A stretch of DNA of 56,613 bases from JBDTGE01 sp050742975 (GCA_050742975.1 JBOGDQ010000191.1:1-56613), one strand, 5' to 3'; counted from the stretch's first letter, positions 8,750-17,559 are shown. Notes: generated by a model not told the origin, from the letters alone. Translations and numbers: made by a program.

Positions 8750-10006
8750 GTGGGCAGCTATCACCTCACCACCCTCGGCACGAACGCCGCGCTGCTGGAC
8801 CTGCCGTTCGAGACCCCGCTCGAGCAGTGGCCCGACGACCTGATCGTGCACGTCCCTCGCGGCATCTCGCGGCACGTCGTGCGGTTCGTCCGCCTCGACG
8901 ACGAGGTGTTCGCGGTCAAGGAGGCGAACGACCGGTACGTGCTGCGCGAGCATGCGGTGCTGCAGGCGCTGGCCAACCGCTCGGTTCCGGTGGTCGACGC
9001 GTACGGCACGGTCATCGAGCGGGTGACCGACGACGGCACGGCGCTCGGCGGCCTGCTCATCACGCGGCACCTGGAGTTCTCCCAGCCCTACCGCGCGCTG
9101 TTCACCGGCCGCAGCCTGCCCCAGCTGCGGGCGCGGCTGTTGGACGCGCTGGCCGAGCTGTTCGTGCGGCTGCACCTGGCCGGCTTCTACTGGGGCGACT
9201 GCTCGCTGTCGAACACGCTGTTCCGCCGCGACGCCGGCGCGCTGGCGGCGTACCTGGTCGACGCCGAGACGGCCGAGATGCACCCGCAGCTCTCGCCCGG
9301 GCAGCGGGCGCAGGACATGAGCATCGCGACCGAGAACATCGCCGGCGAGATGTTCGACCTGCGGGCCGCCGCGCTGCTGGATCCGTCGATCGAGCCGATC
9401 GAGACGGCGACCGAGCTCGGTCCCCGGTACGAGCAGCTGTGGGACGAGCTGACGCATGACGAGGTCGTCGGGCGGGACGAGAGTTACCGGATCAACGCCC
9501 GGGTGAAGCGGCTGAACAGCCTCGGCTTCGACGTCTCGGAGATCACCATCCACACCGAGCAGGACGGGCGCCGGCTCCGGTTCGAGACGCACGTGGTCGA
9601 GCCGGGTCATCACTCGCGCCGGGTCTTCGCCCTGACCGGCCTGCGCGTGCAGGAGAACCAGGCGCGGACCCTGCTGGCCGGCCTGGCCCGCTTCCGCGCC
9701 AAGCTGAACGAGGCCGTCGGTCAGGACCTGCCCGAGGACCTGACCGCCCGCCGGTGGCTGGACGAGAAGTTCTTCGGCACGCTCCGGCTCGTCCCGTGGG
9801 ACCTGCGTCGGCGGATGCCCGACGCCGAGCTGTTCCACGAGATCAGCGAGCACCGCTGGTTCCTGTCCGAGGCGCAGGGCCGGGACGTCGGGCGCGCGGC
9901 GGCCGTGACCTCGTACGTGGAGAACGTGCTGCGGTTCCTGCCGGACACCCGGGTGGACCTCTCGTCCGGGCCGCCCACCGAGGAGTTCGAGCCGATCTTC
10001 GACTGA
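8750..10006 (+). CDS. DUF4032 protein with lipopolysaccharide-kinase-like fold
   Basis: A 418-residue protein of the actinobacterial DUF4032 family. The N-terminal two thirds look like a small-molecule kinase: a lysine strand (DEVFAVKEANDRYVLREHAV), a catalytic-loop-like segment (LHLAGFYWGDCSLSNTLF, with D and N placed like the HGDxxxxN loop of sugar kinases) and a metal-site-like acidic segment (YLVDAETAEM). The DUF4032 C-terminus includes VVGRDESYRINARVKRLNSL and RRWLDEKFFGTLRLVPWDLR. The substrate is unknown. The GTG start at 8750 has no strong ribosome binding site. The family assignment is confident, the function is not. Confidence 0.8.
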   Translation: MGSYHLTTLGTNAALLDLPFETPLEQWPDDLIVHVPRGISRHVVRFVRLDDEVFAVKEANDRYVLREHAVLQALANRSVPVVDAYGTVIERVTDDGTALGGLLITRHLEFSQPYRALFTGRSLPQLRARLLDALAELFVRLHLAGFYWGDCSLSNTLFRRDAGALAAYLVDAETAEMHPQLSPGQRAQDMSIATENIAGEMFDLRAAALLDPSIEPIETATELGPRYEQLWDELTHDEVVGRDESYRINARVKRLNSLGFDVSEITIHTEQDGRRLRFETHVVEPGHHSRRVFALTGLRVQENQARTLLAGLARFRAKLNEAVGQDLPEDLTARRWLDEKFFGTLRLVPWDLRRRMPDAELFHEISEHRWFLSEAQGRDVGRAAAVTSYVENVLRFLPDTRVDLSSGPPTEEFEPIFD

Positions 10007-10068
10007 CCTGGAACGGCCGCGGAGCCGGCGACGTCCGGTACGCCGCTCCGCGACCTGCTCAGGGCGGA

Positions 10069-10602
10069 TCAGCCGCTGCCTCCTGCACTGCCTGGGCCGC
10101 TTCGGCCGCCGGGCCCGCCATTGCCGCCCTTGGGTGCCGGGTCGCCGGTTCCCATCCCGGATTCGACCTTCGTCACGGTCAGGTTCCTGTCGAACTTGAC
10201 CGTGACCAGCGTGCCGTCGGACTTGGTCATGTGCGCCTCGTAGGTGCCGTCACCGGCATCGGTCTCGACGCGGTACACCGTGCCGCCAGGCAGTGCCTTC
10301 AGGGCGGCCGCCTTGAGCTTTGCGGCGAGGGTGGCGCTGACCGCCTTCTCGTCGCTCCGCACCGGTGCGGACCCGCCGACCTTGCCCTTCGCCGCGCCGG
10401 CCCCTGGCTGATTGGCCGGCGCGGTGTAAGAGCTCGACGTCGTCGGCGTCGAGCTCGTGGCCGCGTTCGCCGCGAGCGCGGACGCGGTGATCGCACCGAC
10501 CCCGAGCCCGGTCGCGACCAGGGCGATCTTCACCCCCGTGCCGCTGCGCCGTATCCGATCACGCGGCGCTTTCACCGGGCCTTCGTCTGTCTGTGCACTC
10601 AT
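10069..10602 (-). CDS. Secreted or membrane-anchored PepSY-like protein
   Basis: A 177-residue protein. After a basic N-terminus (KAPRDRIRRS) comes one hydrophobic segment with a possible signal-peptidase site (VATGLGVGAITASALAANAA), then a Ser/Thr/Pro linker. A PepSY-type domain follows (AKLKAAALKALPGGTVYRVE, AHMTKSDGTLVTVKFDRNL), and the tail is Gly-rich. PepSY domains often inhibit proteases or bind peptides outside the cell; the role here is unknown. The ATG at 10602 is chosen because GGAAGGGG lies about 8 bases upstream; an in-frame ATG at 10686 would add 28 residues with no good ribosome binding site. Confidence 0.75.
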   Translation of the reverse strand: MSAQTDEGPVKAPRDRIRRSGTGVKIALVATGLGVGAITASALAANAATSSTPTTSSSYTAPANQPGAGAAKGKVGGSAPVRSDEKAVSATLAAKLKAAALKALPGGTVYRVETDAGDGTYEAHMTKSDGTLVTVKFDRNLTVTKVESGMGTGDPAPKGGNGGPGGRSGPGSAGGSG

Positions 10603-10783
10603 CTGTGTCCCCTTCCGTCGTCGCCTGTCGGCGCTGGTGTGCGCCCGAGTTCGGGCGTAGCACCACCGTGCCTTCGGAGCGCTCATGTCGACCCCATGCC
10701 CGTATCAACCCCTTCCTAAGGTTGCGTGTGAGGCCGTTCGGTGGGAGTTCGATCCTGTGACTGCCGCCTCGTAGCATGCAGGC

Positions 10784-11449
10784 ATGAGTGACACCTACAC
10801 GGGAAACGTCGAGGTCGGTGGCGCGGTGGACGTCCGCCGCCTGCCGGGACTGACCATCGCCAAGCTGGCCGTCGGGCCGATGTCGAACAACGCCTACCTG
10901 CTGCGCTGCACCCAGACGGACGAGGGCCTGCTCATCGACGCGGCCAACGAGGCAGACCGGCTGCGCGAGCTCGTCCGCCTGGACGGCCCACCCGTCTCGG
11001 CGATCCTGACGACCCACCAGCACCCCGATCACTGGCAGGCGCTGGCCGAGGCGGTCACCGACGCCGAGGCCGCCGTGTACGCCGGCGAGCCGGACGCGGA
11101 TGCGCTGCCCGTCGCCGTCGATGAGCGGCTCAACCACGGTGACGTGATCACCGTCGGGGACGTGAGCCTGGAGATCATCGCGCTGCGCGGGCACACGCCG
11201 GGTTCGATCGCCGTGCTTTACCGCGATCCCGAGGGCACGCCGCACCTGTTCACCGGTGACTCGCTGTTCCCGGGCGGCGTCGGCAAGACCCTGTCGCCGG
11301 AGGACTTCGCCTCGCTGGTCGACGACGTCGAGACGCGGGTGTTCGGCGAGCTGCCGGACGAGACGTGGTTCTACCCCGGCCACGGCAACGATTCGACGCT
11401 GGGAGCCGAGCGCCCGCACGTCGCGGAGTGGCGGGAGCGGGGCTGGTAG
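10784..11449 (+). CDS. MBL-fold metallo-hydrolase (glyoxalase II-like)
   Basis: A 221-residue metallo-beta-lactamase-fold hydrolase. The metal-binding motif THQHPDHW is followed by the third-ligand region LRGHTPGSIAV, the bridging Asp in FTGDSLFPGGVGKT and the last His in WFYPGHGNDSTLGAE. This set is typical of glyoxalase-II-like thioester hydrolases of about 220 residues. The physiological substrate is not evident. In actinobacteria such a gene is often found near uvrA, which is at the left edge of this window. The ATG start is 10784. Confidence 0.88.
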   Translation: MSDTYTGNVEVGGAVDVRRLPGLTIAKLAVGPMSNNAYLLRCTQTDEGLLIDAANEADRLRELVRLDGPPVSAILTTHQHPDHWQALAEAVTDAEAAVYAGEPDADALPVAVDERLNHGDVITVGDVSLEIIALRGHTPGSIAVLYRDPEGTPHLFTGDSLFPGGVGKTLSPEDFASLVDDVETRVFGELPDETWFYPGHGNDSTLGAERPHVAEWRERGW

Positions 11450-11492
11450 GCAACGAGCACCCCATCCCTCTTTCGCTCGGACTTAACATTGA

Positions 11493-11550
11493 TATAACAT
11501 CGGTCCTGGCCTGGCGGGGGTGTGTGGGGGGAGAACGTGCCCCCGCCAGG
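11493..11550 (+). promoter_or_regulatory. AT-rich promoter candidate and perfect leader hairpin
   Basis: In the 166-bp gap before the lipoprotein gene lies a local AT-rich patch with TATAAC (11493-11498), a possible -10 box. It is followed by a perfect 11-bp inverted repeat, CCTGGCGGGGG (11510-11520) and CCCCCGCCAGG (11540-11550), around a 19-base G-rich loop. If transcription starts near 11505, this hairpin is the first structure in a leader of about 110 bases. The promoter call is inference, while the inverted repeat is directly visible. No known riboswitch class is recognised. Confidence 0.4.
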
Positions 11551-11615
11551 TCACAACAGCGCATCGCGACGGCACGGCTCGCCCGCCTGTCGTAGCGCCC
11601 GGTTACCGTCGGGCC

Positions 11616-12689
11616 GTGATCGTGCGCAGGCGAACGAGGGCGGCGGCGGCCGTCGCCGCCCTCGGCCTGCTCACCGCCTGCAGCACCGCCCCGCCCGCGC
11701 CGATACCTTCGCCGCCGACGACGGCTGGCACAGGCGCGAGCATCGCCAGCACGAGCAGTGAGCATTCGAGCGCGGGCCCGAGGCGCGACGCCACGACGAC
11801 GGCCGCACCGGGCAACCCGACCCCGCCCGCCCGACGCGTCACCACGCTGCCCGACCGGAAGGCGCGAGCCGAGCTGGCCGTCCCGGGCGTCCCGGAGCCC
11901 AAGATCCAACTGCCGCGCGGTGGTCGCACGATCCTCGGCAGCTACCGGCTCGTCGCCTACTACGGCGGCCCGGACGGACGAGCGCTCGGGGCACTGGGCG
12001 GGGCCTCCCCCGAGCGCATGGCGCAGGTGATCAGCAAGCGCGCCGCGCAGTACGCCGCGTACGGCCGGACGGTCCAGCCTGCGATGGAGCTGATCGCCAG
12101 CGTCGCGCAGGGCAGCCCGGGCGCCGATCAGCTGTACTCCAGGACGATCTCGCCGGCCGCGGTCCAGCGCTACCTGAGCGTCGCCCACCGGCACCGCATG
12201 CTGCTCATCCTGGACTTCCAGCCCGGACGCGGTGACTTCCTGCCGCAGGTACGCAGGTTCGCGCGCTTCCTCGCCGACCCGAGCGTGTCGGTCGCCCTCG
12301 ACCCGGAGTGGATGATGCACGGCCGGCAGGTTCCCGGGCAGGTCATCGGCTGGTCGTCGGCCGCGAGCATCAACCGCGTGCAGGATTACCTGTCGCGGCT
12401 GGTGAGGAGCCACGCGCTGCCGGACAAGCTGCTGATGGTGCATCAGTTCACCGTCGGCATGCTCCCCGACCGGAACCGGATCGGTCGCTACCCGGGCCTG
12501 GAGCTCACCTTCCACGCCGACGGGTTCGGCACCCGGGCACAGAAGTTGGCGACCTACCGCAGGCTGTCCTTGCCGGGCCGCCCGGACGGGGCCGGCTTCA
12601 AGCTGTTCCTGACGCAGGACTCCGGGCTGATGACGTCGGCGCAGGTGATGGCGCTGAGCCCGCGGCCGGACGTGATCACCTACCAATGA
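11616..12689 (+). CDS. Lipoprotein with TIM-barrel-like domain, unknown function
   Basis: A 357-residue exported lipoprotein. The N-terminus has positive charges (VIVRRRTR), a hydrophobic core and the lipobox LLTAC, then a long Pro/Ser/Thr linker (about residues 25-85). The folded part begins ILGSYRLVAYYGGPDG and includes LLILDFQPGRGDFLPQVRRF, VSVALDPEWMM and LPDKLLMVHQFTVGML. This pattern of strand-ending acidic residues resembles a glycosidase-like TIM barrel, with the Asp-Pro-Glu as a candidate catalytic or binding site. I do not recognise a named family. It probably acts on the outer face of the membrane or on the cell wall (inference). The GTG start at 11616 follows a structured leader. 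Confidence 0.7.
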   Translation: MIVRRRTRAAAAVAALGLLTACSTAPPAPIPSPPTTAGTGASIASTSSEHSSAGPRRDATTTAAPGNPTPPARRVTTLPDRKARAELAVPGVPEPKIQLPRGGRTILGSYRLVAYYGGPDGRALGALGGASPERMAQVISKRAAQYAAYGRTVQPAMELIASVAQGSPGADQLYSRTISPAAVQRYLSVAHRHRMLLILDFQPGRGDFLPQVRRFARFLADPSVSVALDPEWMMHGRQVPGQVIGWSSAASINRVQDYLSRLVRSHALPDKLLMVHQFTVGMLPDRNRIGRYPGLELTFHADGFGTRAQKLATYRRLSLPGRPDGAGFKLFLTQDSGLMTSAQVMALSPRPDVITYQ

Positions 12690-12768
12690 CTGCCCGTCCG
12701 GGCTGACATGTGTCATTGCGAGCTAATGCCGCGCCGGCGCTGCCGACTAACCGGCCGAAGCGGGCAGG

Positions 12769-13269
12769 ATGGGTCTCGTGACAACGATGACCCTGCGCTC
12801 GCCCGCACGGCACGTCAGCCCGCGGGCCAAGGCGTACTGGACGGTCCGCGCCCTGTGCGGCTGGCTGGCGTTCGTGGCGCTCCAGCTGATCGTGTGGTTC
12901 AGCAGCAGCCACCCGGGCGCATGGCACCCGATCCTGATGACGCTCACGGTGCTCGTCGCCCTGGCGCACCTGATCGTGATGCCGCAGTGGCGCTACCGCG
13001 TGCACCGGTGGGAGGCCACCGACACGGCGGTCTACACGCAGTCGGGCTGGTTCAGCCAGGAGCGCCGGATCGCCCCGGTGTCCCGCATCCAGACCGTCGA
13101 CACGCAGCGCGGCCCGTTCGAGCAGCTGTTCGGGCTGGCCAACGTCACGGTCACGACAGCGTCGGCGGCCGGCCCCCTGAAGATCCACGGACTGGGACGC
13201 GAGATCGCCGAAGCGCTCGTCCAGGAGCTGACCGTCCGCACGCAGGCCGCCGGCGGTGACGGGACGTGA
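12769..13269 (+). CDS. bPH2 (YdbS-type) membrane protein
   Basis: A 166-residue protein with two membrane segments (about 30-48, LCGWLAFVALQLIVWF, and 58-75, LMTLTVLVALAHLIVM) followed by a bacterial PH-like domain (RYRVHRWEATDTAVYTQSGW, then RIAPVSRIQTVDTQRGPFEQ). This is the short partner of YdbS/YdbT pairs. YdbT follows directly with a GTGA overlap, so the two are probably made together. From memory, the Bacillus proteins have been linked to antimicrobial-compound tolerance. GTG 12778 is an alternative start and is better placed relative to the GCAGGATGG stretch. Confidence 0.85.
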   Translation: MGLVTTMTLRSPARHVSPRAKAYWTVRALCGWLAFVALQLIVWFSSSHPGAWHPILMTLTVLVALAHLIVMPQWRYRVHRWEATDTAVYTQSGWFSQERRIAPVSRIQTVDTQRGPFEQLFGLANVTVTTASAAGPLKIHGLGREIAEALVQELTVRTQAAGGDGT

Positions 13270-14810
13270 CCGACGTCGCCGAGGTGCCCGACGCGGCGAC
13301 GCCGGTAGTGCCGGACAGCGGGTGGCGCCGGCTCAGCCCCCGGATGTTGCTCGTCCACCCGGTCATCGAGGTGGGCAAGGCACTGCCCGCGATCGCCGGG
13401 GCGTTCCTCGCCGGGCACAGCAGCGGGGACGGCAGCAGCGGGTCGCGGTGGAGCCTGGCCATCGCCGCCGCCGTCGCGGCCCTGTCGCTGCTGCGCTGGT
13501 TCACGACGCGCTTCCGGATCACGCCCGAGCAGGTGCAGATGCGCCGCGGCCTGGTGCGCCGCCGGACCATGGCCGCACCGATCGACCGGGTCCGCACCGT
13601 CGATGTCACCTCGCACCTGCTGCACCGCGCGCTCGGCCTGGCCCGGGTGGCCATCGGTACCGGGACGTCCGATCGCAAGGGCCGCAACGCCCTGGTACTG
13701 GACGGCCTGACCGCCGGGGCTGCGGCCGCGCTGCGCAGCGAGTTGCTGCACCGTGGCACCGGGCGGCCGCTGACCGAGCCCGGCGTGCCGGCCGTCACGG
13801 TCCAGCCGGTCGAGGACGAGATCGCCCGGCTGGACCGCTCATGGCTGCGTTACGCACCGTTCACCCTGACCGGTGCGGTGACCGGTCTGGCCCTGCTGGG
13901 CGTGCTGTGGCGCGTGGTGAGCGAGGGGCACGTTGACCTGCGCCGGCTCAAGCCGTACCGCGACGCCGCCGATCACCTCGAACGCTGGCCGCTGGCCGTG
14001 GACATCCTGCTGGTGCTCGCCGTCGTCGCGGCGTTCGTCGCCCTGGCCTCGACCGTCGGCTACCTGCTCTCGTTCTGGAACTTCCGGCTGACGCGACACA
14101 GCGGCGGCACGCTGCACGTCACGCGTGGCCTGCTCACCTCACGGGCGACGAGCATCGAGCACCGGCGCCTGCGCGGCGCCGAGCTGTCCGAGCCCATGCT
14201 GCTGCGCTCGGTCGGCGGTGCGCGGGCGCTGGTGATCGCGACCGGGCTCCGGGTCGGCCGCGGGGCCGAGCGAGGCGGGGAGATCCTGCTGCCGCCCGCG
14301 CCGCGGCGTGAAGCGGTCCGCGTGGCGAGCACGGTGATCGAGACCGCCATGCCGTTCGTGGTGCCGCTCCTGCCACACCCTCCGGCCGCGCGGCGCCGGC
14401 GCATCGCCCGTGCGCTGCTCACCCTGGCCCTGGCCGGCGCGCTGCTCGACGCCGTGGCGCTGCTCGCCGGCTGGCCGCTGTGGCTTCTGCTGTTCTCGGT
14501 GGCCCTCGTCCTCGCCGCGGCGCCGCTCGGCAACGACCGGTACCGCAGCCTCGGTCACACGTTCGTCGACGGCTACGTGGTGAGCGCCCTAGGCTCGCTC
14601 GTGCGTCGCCGCTGCGCGGTGGTCGCCGACGGCGTCATCGGCTGGAACCTGCGCAGCAGCTACTTCCAGCGGCGGCTCGGCCTGACCACGCTCACCGCGA
14701 CGACGGCTGCCGGCAAGCAGCACTACGCGGTGGAGGACGTCGCGCCGGCCGAGGCGATCCGCTTCGCCGACACCACCGTTCCCGGACTGCTGACCGAGTT
14801 CCTCGCGTGA
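13266..14810 (+). CDS. bPH2 (YdbT-type) membrane protein
   Basis: A 514-residue membrane protein with repeated bPH2 domains separated by membrane segments: RFRITPEQVQMRRGLVRRRT with IDRVRTVDVTSHLLHRAL, then FRLTRHSGGTLHVTRGLLTS with IEHRRLRGAELSEPMLLR, and a third near the C-terminus (VDGYVVSALGSLVRRRCAVV with LRSSYFQRRLGL). Hydrophobic stretches fall near residues 55-75, 200-220, 245-270 and 380-425. The first bPH2 protein is encoded just upstream with a 4-bp overlap, and a ROK kinase gene overlaps the end by 4 bp, giving a three-gene operon. Molecular function is unknown. Confidence 0.85.
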   Translation: MTDVAEVPDAATPVVPDSGWRRLSPRMLLVHPVIEVGKALPAIAGAFLAGHSSGDGSSGSRWSLAIAAAVAALSLLRWFTTRFRITPEQVQMRRGLVRRRTMAAPIDRVRTVDVTSHLLHRALGLARVAIGTGTSDRKGRNALVLDGLTAGAAAALRSELLHRGTGRPLTEPGVPAVTVQPVEDEIARLDRSWLRYAPFTLTGAVTGLALLGVLWRVVSEGHVDLRRLKPYRDAADHLERWPLAVDILLVLAVVAAFVALASTVGYLLSFWNFRLTRHSGGTLHVTRGLLTSRATSIEHRRLRGAELSEPMLLRSVGGARALVIATGLRVGRGAERGGEILLPPAPRREAVRVASTVIETAMPFVVPLLPHPPAARRRRIARALLTLALAGALLDAVALLAGWPLWLLLFSVALVLAAAPLGNDRYRSLGHTFVDGYVVSALGSLVRRRCAVVADGVIGWNLRSSYFQRRLGLTTLTATTAAGKQHYAVEDVAPAEAIRFADTTVPGLLTEFLA

Positions 14811-15679
14811 GGGACTCGCTGGTGCCGGTCCTGGAGATCGGCGGCACCCACGTGACGGCCGCGATCGTCGAGACCGGCGGCTGGACGGTGGGTGCGGCGC
14901 AGCGCCTCGCGCTGGACAGCAAGGCGGACGCCGACGCGATCCTGGCGACGATGGCGCGTGCCGGGTCGGCCCTGGACGGCGTCGAGGGCCGGCCCTGGGG
15001 CGTGGCCATGCCGGACCCGTTCGACTACGCCACGGGGATCGGCCGGTTCCACGGCGTCGGCAAGTTCGAGTCCCTCGACGGCGTGGACGTGCGGTCCGCG
15101 CTCGCACGCTCGCTACCCGATCCGGAGCGGATTGCGTTCACCAACGACGCCGACGCGTTCTCGGTCGGCGAGGCACAGCACGGTGCCGGCGCGTCCTACG
15201 CCCGCTGCGTCGGGTTGACCCTGGGCACCGGGGTCGGCAGCGGCTGGGTGGTCGACGGGCGCGCGGTGGCGGGCGGGCCCGGCGTGCCACCCGGCGGGCG
15301 GATCCATCTGGTCGAGGCGCACGGGCGGCCGCTCGAGGACACCATGTCCCGCCGAGCCATCCGCCGCGCCTACGCTGCCGACACCGGCGACGGCGATGCC
15401 GACGTTCGCGAGATCGCAGACCGGGCGCGCGCCGGGCAGCCGGCCGCTCTCGACGTCCTGACCCACGCGCTGTGCAGGCTTGGCGAGGTGATCGGGCCGC
15501 GGCTGCGCGAGTTCGGTGCGGACGTGCTCGTCATCGGCGGCTCGATGTCGGGTTCGTGGGATCTGTTCGAGCCCTGGCTGCGCGCGGGTATGGCGGGCGT
15601 CGCCGTCCCGATCGCGGTCAGCGCGGACACCGAGCGGGCCGCCCTGCTCGGCGCGGCCCAGGTGGCCCTGCTGGCCTGA
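14807..15679 (+). CDS. ROK-family sugar kinase-like protein
   Basis: A 290-residue ROK protein. The phosphate-1 motif is VLEIGGTHVTAAIVE, the active-site region has FTNDADAFSVGEAQHG, and the glycine motif is LTLGTGVGSGWVVDG. A C-terminal adenosine region (ADVLVIGGSMSGSWDLFEPW) completes the ATPase fold. The cysteine-rich zinc motif of most ROK kinases (CxCGxxGCxE) is absent; the equivalent stretch reads HGRPLEDTMS. It is therefore a divergent member whose sugar substrate, if any, cannot be named. The GTG start overlaps the ydbT-like stop by 4 bp, suggesting co-expression with the bPH2 pair. Confidence 0.82.
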   Translation: MRDSLVPVLEIGGTHVTAAIVETGGWTVGAAQRLALDSKADADAILATMARAGSALDGVEGRPWGVAMPDPFDYATGIGRFHGVGKFESLDGVDVRSALARSLPDPERIAFTNDADAFSVGEAQHGAGASYARCVGLTLGTGVGSGWVVDGRAVAGGPGVPPGGRIHLVEAHGRPLEDTMSRRAIRRAYAADTGDGDADVREIADRARAGQPAALDVLTHALCRLGEVIGPRLREFGADVLVIGGSMSGSWDLFEPWLRAGMAGVAVPIAVSADTERAALLGAAQVALLA

Positions 15680-15693
15680 TCGCCCCAGCCCGG

Positions 15694-16575
15694 CTATGCC
15701 ACGCCGATGAGGATGCGCGGGTGCTCGGACGGGTTCAGCCACTGCATGATCGGGACCAGGTTCTGCTGCGGAATCGAGACGCAACCCGCGGTGGCGCCGG
15801 TCCCCGGCGGATAGACATGCAGGAACACCGCGCTGCCGCCGTTCTGCACCACCGGACCGGCGTTACGCGTGTTGTAGTCGATCACCACCGCGTAGTTGTA
15901 GTACGGCGTCTCGTAGTACAGGTGCTCGCTCGGTGCCTTGTAGCCGCAGCCGTTCCCGTCGCTGCCCGACGTGCAGCGCTGATGGGTGTTGTAGACCGGC
16001 CCGGCCTGGCTGATCCACCAGTCCGCCGGCGTCGTCCGGAAGTACGGCAGCGGCGTGCCCGGGTTGCTCAGCCTGCCGAACGCCTGGGTCAGCGAGAAGC
16101 TGCCCATCGGCGTCGCCGAGATGAACTCGCTCATCGAGTTCGTCAGGCCGTCCGCTCCTACGTGCGCGAGCACGGACGAGCCGTGCCTGACCCACGTGCC
16201 GCCGGCCGTCTTCGTCCACGGCTGCAGGGTTGCCGTGGTGGTGTCGGTCGAGCCGGCCGTCACCGTGATCACCTGCGTCGCCGAGCCGGTGCTGTACGAC
16301 AGCGGCAGCGAACCGCGAGTGGACGTGCGGCTCGTCGGCCTGGCTTCGCTCGGGAGCACCGGGATGTGACTCGGGTGCGAGCGCATCTCCGGCGCGTGCC
16401 GCGGATGGGTGGACGGCGCAGGTTCCGTCGCGGTCGGGCTGTGCGGTGCCGCGGTAGGAGTCGGCCGGCTCGTCGGCTGATCGGGCGTGCCGCGATGAGT
16501 GACTGCGCAGCCGCCGAGCGTCAGCAGAACCGCCGCTGCGGCGAGCGCGGCGAGGCGGGGGGACCGACCGAACAC
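15694..16575 (-). CDS. L,D-transpeptidase-like lipoprotein (copy 1)
   Basis: A 293-residue exported protein. The signal sequence ends in a lipobox (LTLGGC), followed by a Pro/Thr-rich linker to about residue 85 and a YkuD-type domain. The catalytic region reads GSAVFLHVYPPGTGATAGCV, with the nucleophile Cys at residue 265 and the His at the end of VFLH. The family's usual SHGC is ATAGC here. YkuD enzymes make or remodel 3-3 cross-links in peptidoglycan. The next gene upstream (copy 2) shares long identical stretches such as SATPMGSFSLTQAFGRLSNP. The two form a tandem duplication on the minus strand, 12 bp apart. Confidence 0.83.
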   Translation of the reverse strand: MFGRSPRLAALAAAAVLLTLGGCAVTHRGTPDQPTSRPTPTAAPHSPTATEPAPSTHPRHAPEMRSHPSHIPVLPSEARPTSRTSTRGSLPLSYSTGSATQVITVTAGSTDTTTATLQPWTKTAGGTWVRHGSSVLAHVGADGLTNSMSEFISATPMGSFSLTQAFGRLSNPGTPLPYFRTTPADWWISQAGPVYNTHQRCTSGSDGNGCGYKAPSEHLYYETPYYNYAVVIDYNTRNAGPVVQNGGSAVFLHVYPPGTGATAGCVSIPQQNLVPIMQWLNPSEHPRILIGVA

Positions 16576-16587
16576 ACCCCTAGGGTG

Positions 16588-17556
16588 TCATGCGACCCCG
16601 ATCAGGATGCGGGGGTGGGTAGACGGGGCGAGCCAGCGCATGATCGCCACCAGGTTCGATTGCGGGATCGCGATGCAGCCGGCGGTCGGCCGGCCGTCGG
16701 TCACGTGCAGGAACACCGCGCTGCCGTGCGGATACACCGCCGGGAAGCGGTTCTGGTCGATCACCACCGCGTAGTTGTAGTACGGCGTCTCGTAGTACAG
16801 GTGCTCGCTCGGCGAGTCATACCCGCAGCTGTTACCGCCGTCCGAGTAGCACCGCTGGTGCGTGTTGTAGGCCGGCCCGGGCTGACTGATCCACCAGTCC
16901 GCCGGCGTCGTCCGGAAGTACGGAAGCGGCGTGCCCGGGTTGCTCAGCCGGCCGAACGCCTGGGTCAGCGAGAAGCTGCCCATCGGCGTCGCCGAGACGA
17001 ACTCGCTCATCGAACTCGTCAACCCCTTCTCCCCCACGTGCGCGAGCACCGAGTGCCCGTACCGGAGCCAGCCGCCGCCAGGCGCCTTCACCCACGGCTG
17101 CAGGCGCGCGACTGTGCTGCTGCGGTAACTCGCGGTCACGGTGAGAACGCGGGTGGCCGACCCGGTGCCGTACCCAAGCGGCAGGGCGATCCCGCGACGC
17201 AGGGTGCGAACCGGAGTGGCCCGGGGTCTCGCCCTCGGCGTGGTCGTCCGCGGACTGGCCGGCGACGAGGCCGGGTGCACCGCGGTCTTGCTCGTCGTGG
17301 CGCGCGAGTGGGTCGGCGCGGCCGGCGTAGGGGTCTGCGGCGTGATCGTCCGATGGGCGCTGCTGCTCGTCGCAGACGGAACCGGCAGCACGGGCGCGGC
17401 GTAGACCCGCGCGCTCGTCGCGGCGGCCAGCGCGTCGGTCGGGCCGGCGGCCGCGTCCGGTGCCTCGGCAGCCCGGCTCATCCCGATCGCGACGACGGTG
17501 CAGCCGACCACGGCAGCGGCGGCCGCGAGAGAAGTCACGACCCGTCCTACGGACAT
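16588..17556 (-). CDS. L,D-transpeptidase-like exported protein (copy 2)
   Basis: A 322-residue paralogue of the gene just downstream. The catalytic part is nearly the same (GSAVFLHVTDGRPTAGCIAI, Cys at residue 294), and the domain core is shared (TPLPYFRTTPADWWISQPGP, LYYETPYYNYAVVID). The N-terminus differs: a hydrophobic segment with VVGC could be a loose lipobox, but hydrophobic residues continue after the Cys, so a membrane anchor is equally likely. A Ser/Thr/Pro linker of about 90 residues spans the wall. The ATG at 17556 is followed upstream by an inverted repeat. The duplication probably gives two differently anchored enzymes of the same specificity (inference). Confidence 0.83.
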   Translation of the reverse strand: MSVGRVVTSLAAAAAVVGCTVVAIGMSRAAEAPDAAAGPTDALAAATSARVYAAPVLPVPSATSSSAHRTITPQTPTPAAPTHSRATTSKTAVHPASSPASPRTTTPRARPRATPVRTLRRGIALPLGYGTGSATRVLTVTASYRSSTVARLQPWVKAPGGGWLRYGHSVLAHVGEKGLTSSMSEFVSATPMGSFSLTQAFGRLSNPGTPLPYFRTTPADWWISQPGPAYNTHQRCYSDGGNSCGYDSPSEHLYYETPYYNYAVVIDQNRFPAVYPHGSAVFLHVTDGRPTAGCIAIPQSNLVAIMRWLAPSTHPRILIGVA

Positions 17557-17559
17557 GTG

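Noticed and set aside
10738..10775. GTTCGATC within a short stem-like context, like a tRNA T-arm
   Set aside because: The flanking bases do not pair as a T-stem, and no acceptor, D or anticodon arm can be found around it.
11510..11550. Hairpin resembling an actinobacterial 6C RNA when read on the minus strand (CCCCCC in the loop)
   Set aside because: 6C RNAs have two adjacent hairpins with C-rich loops. Only one is seen here, so the call is not supported.
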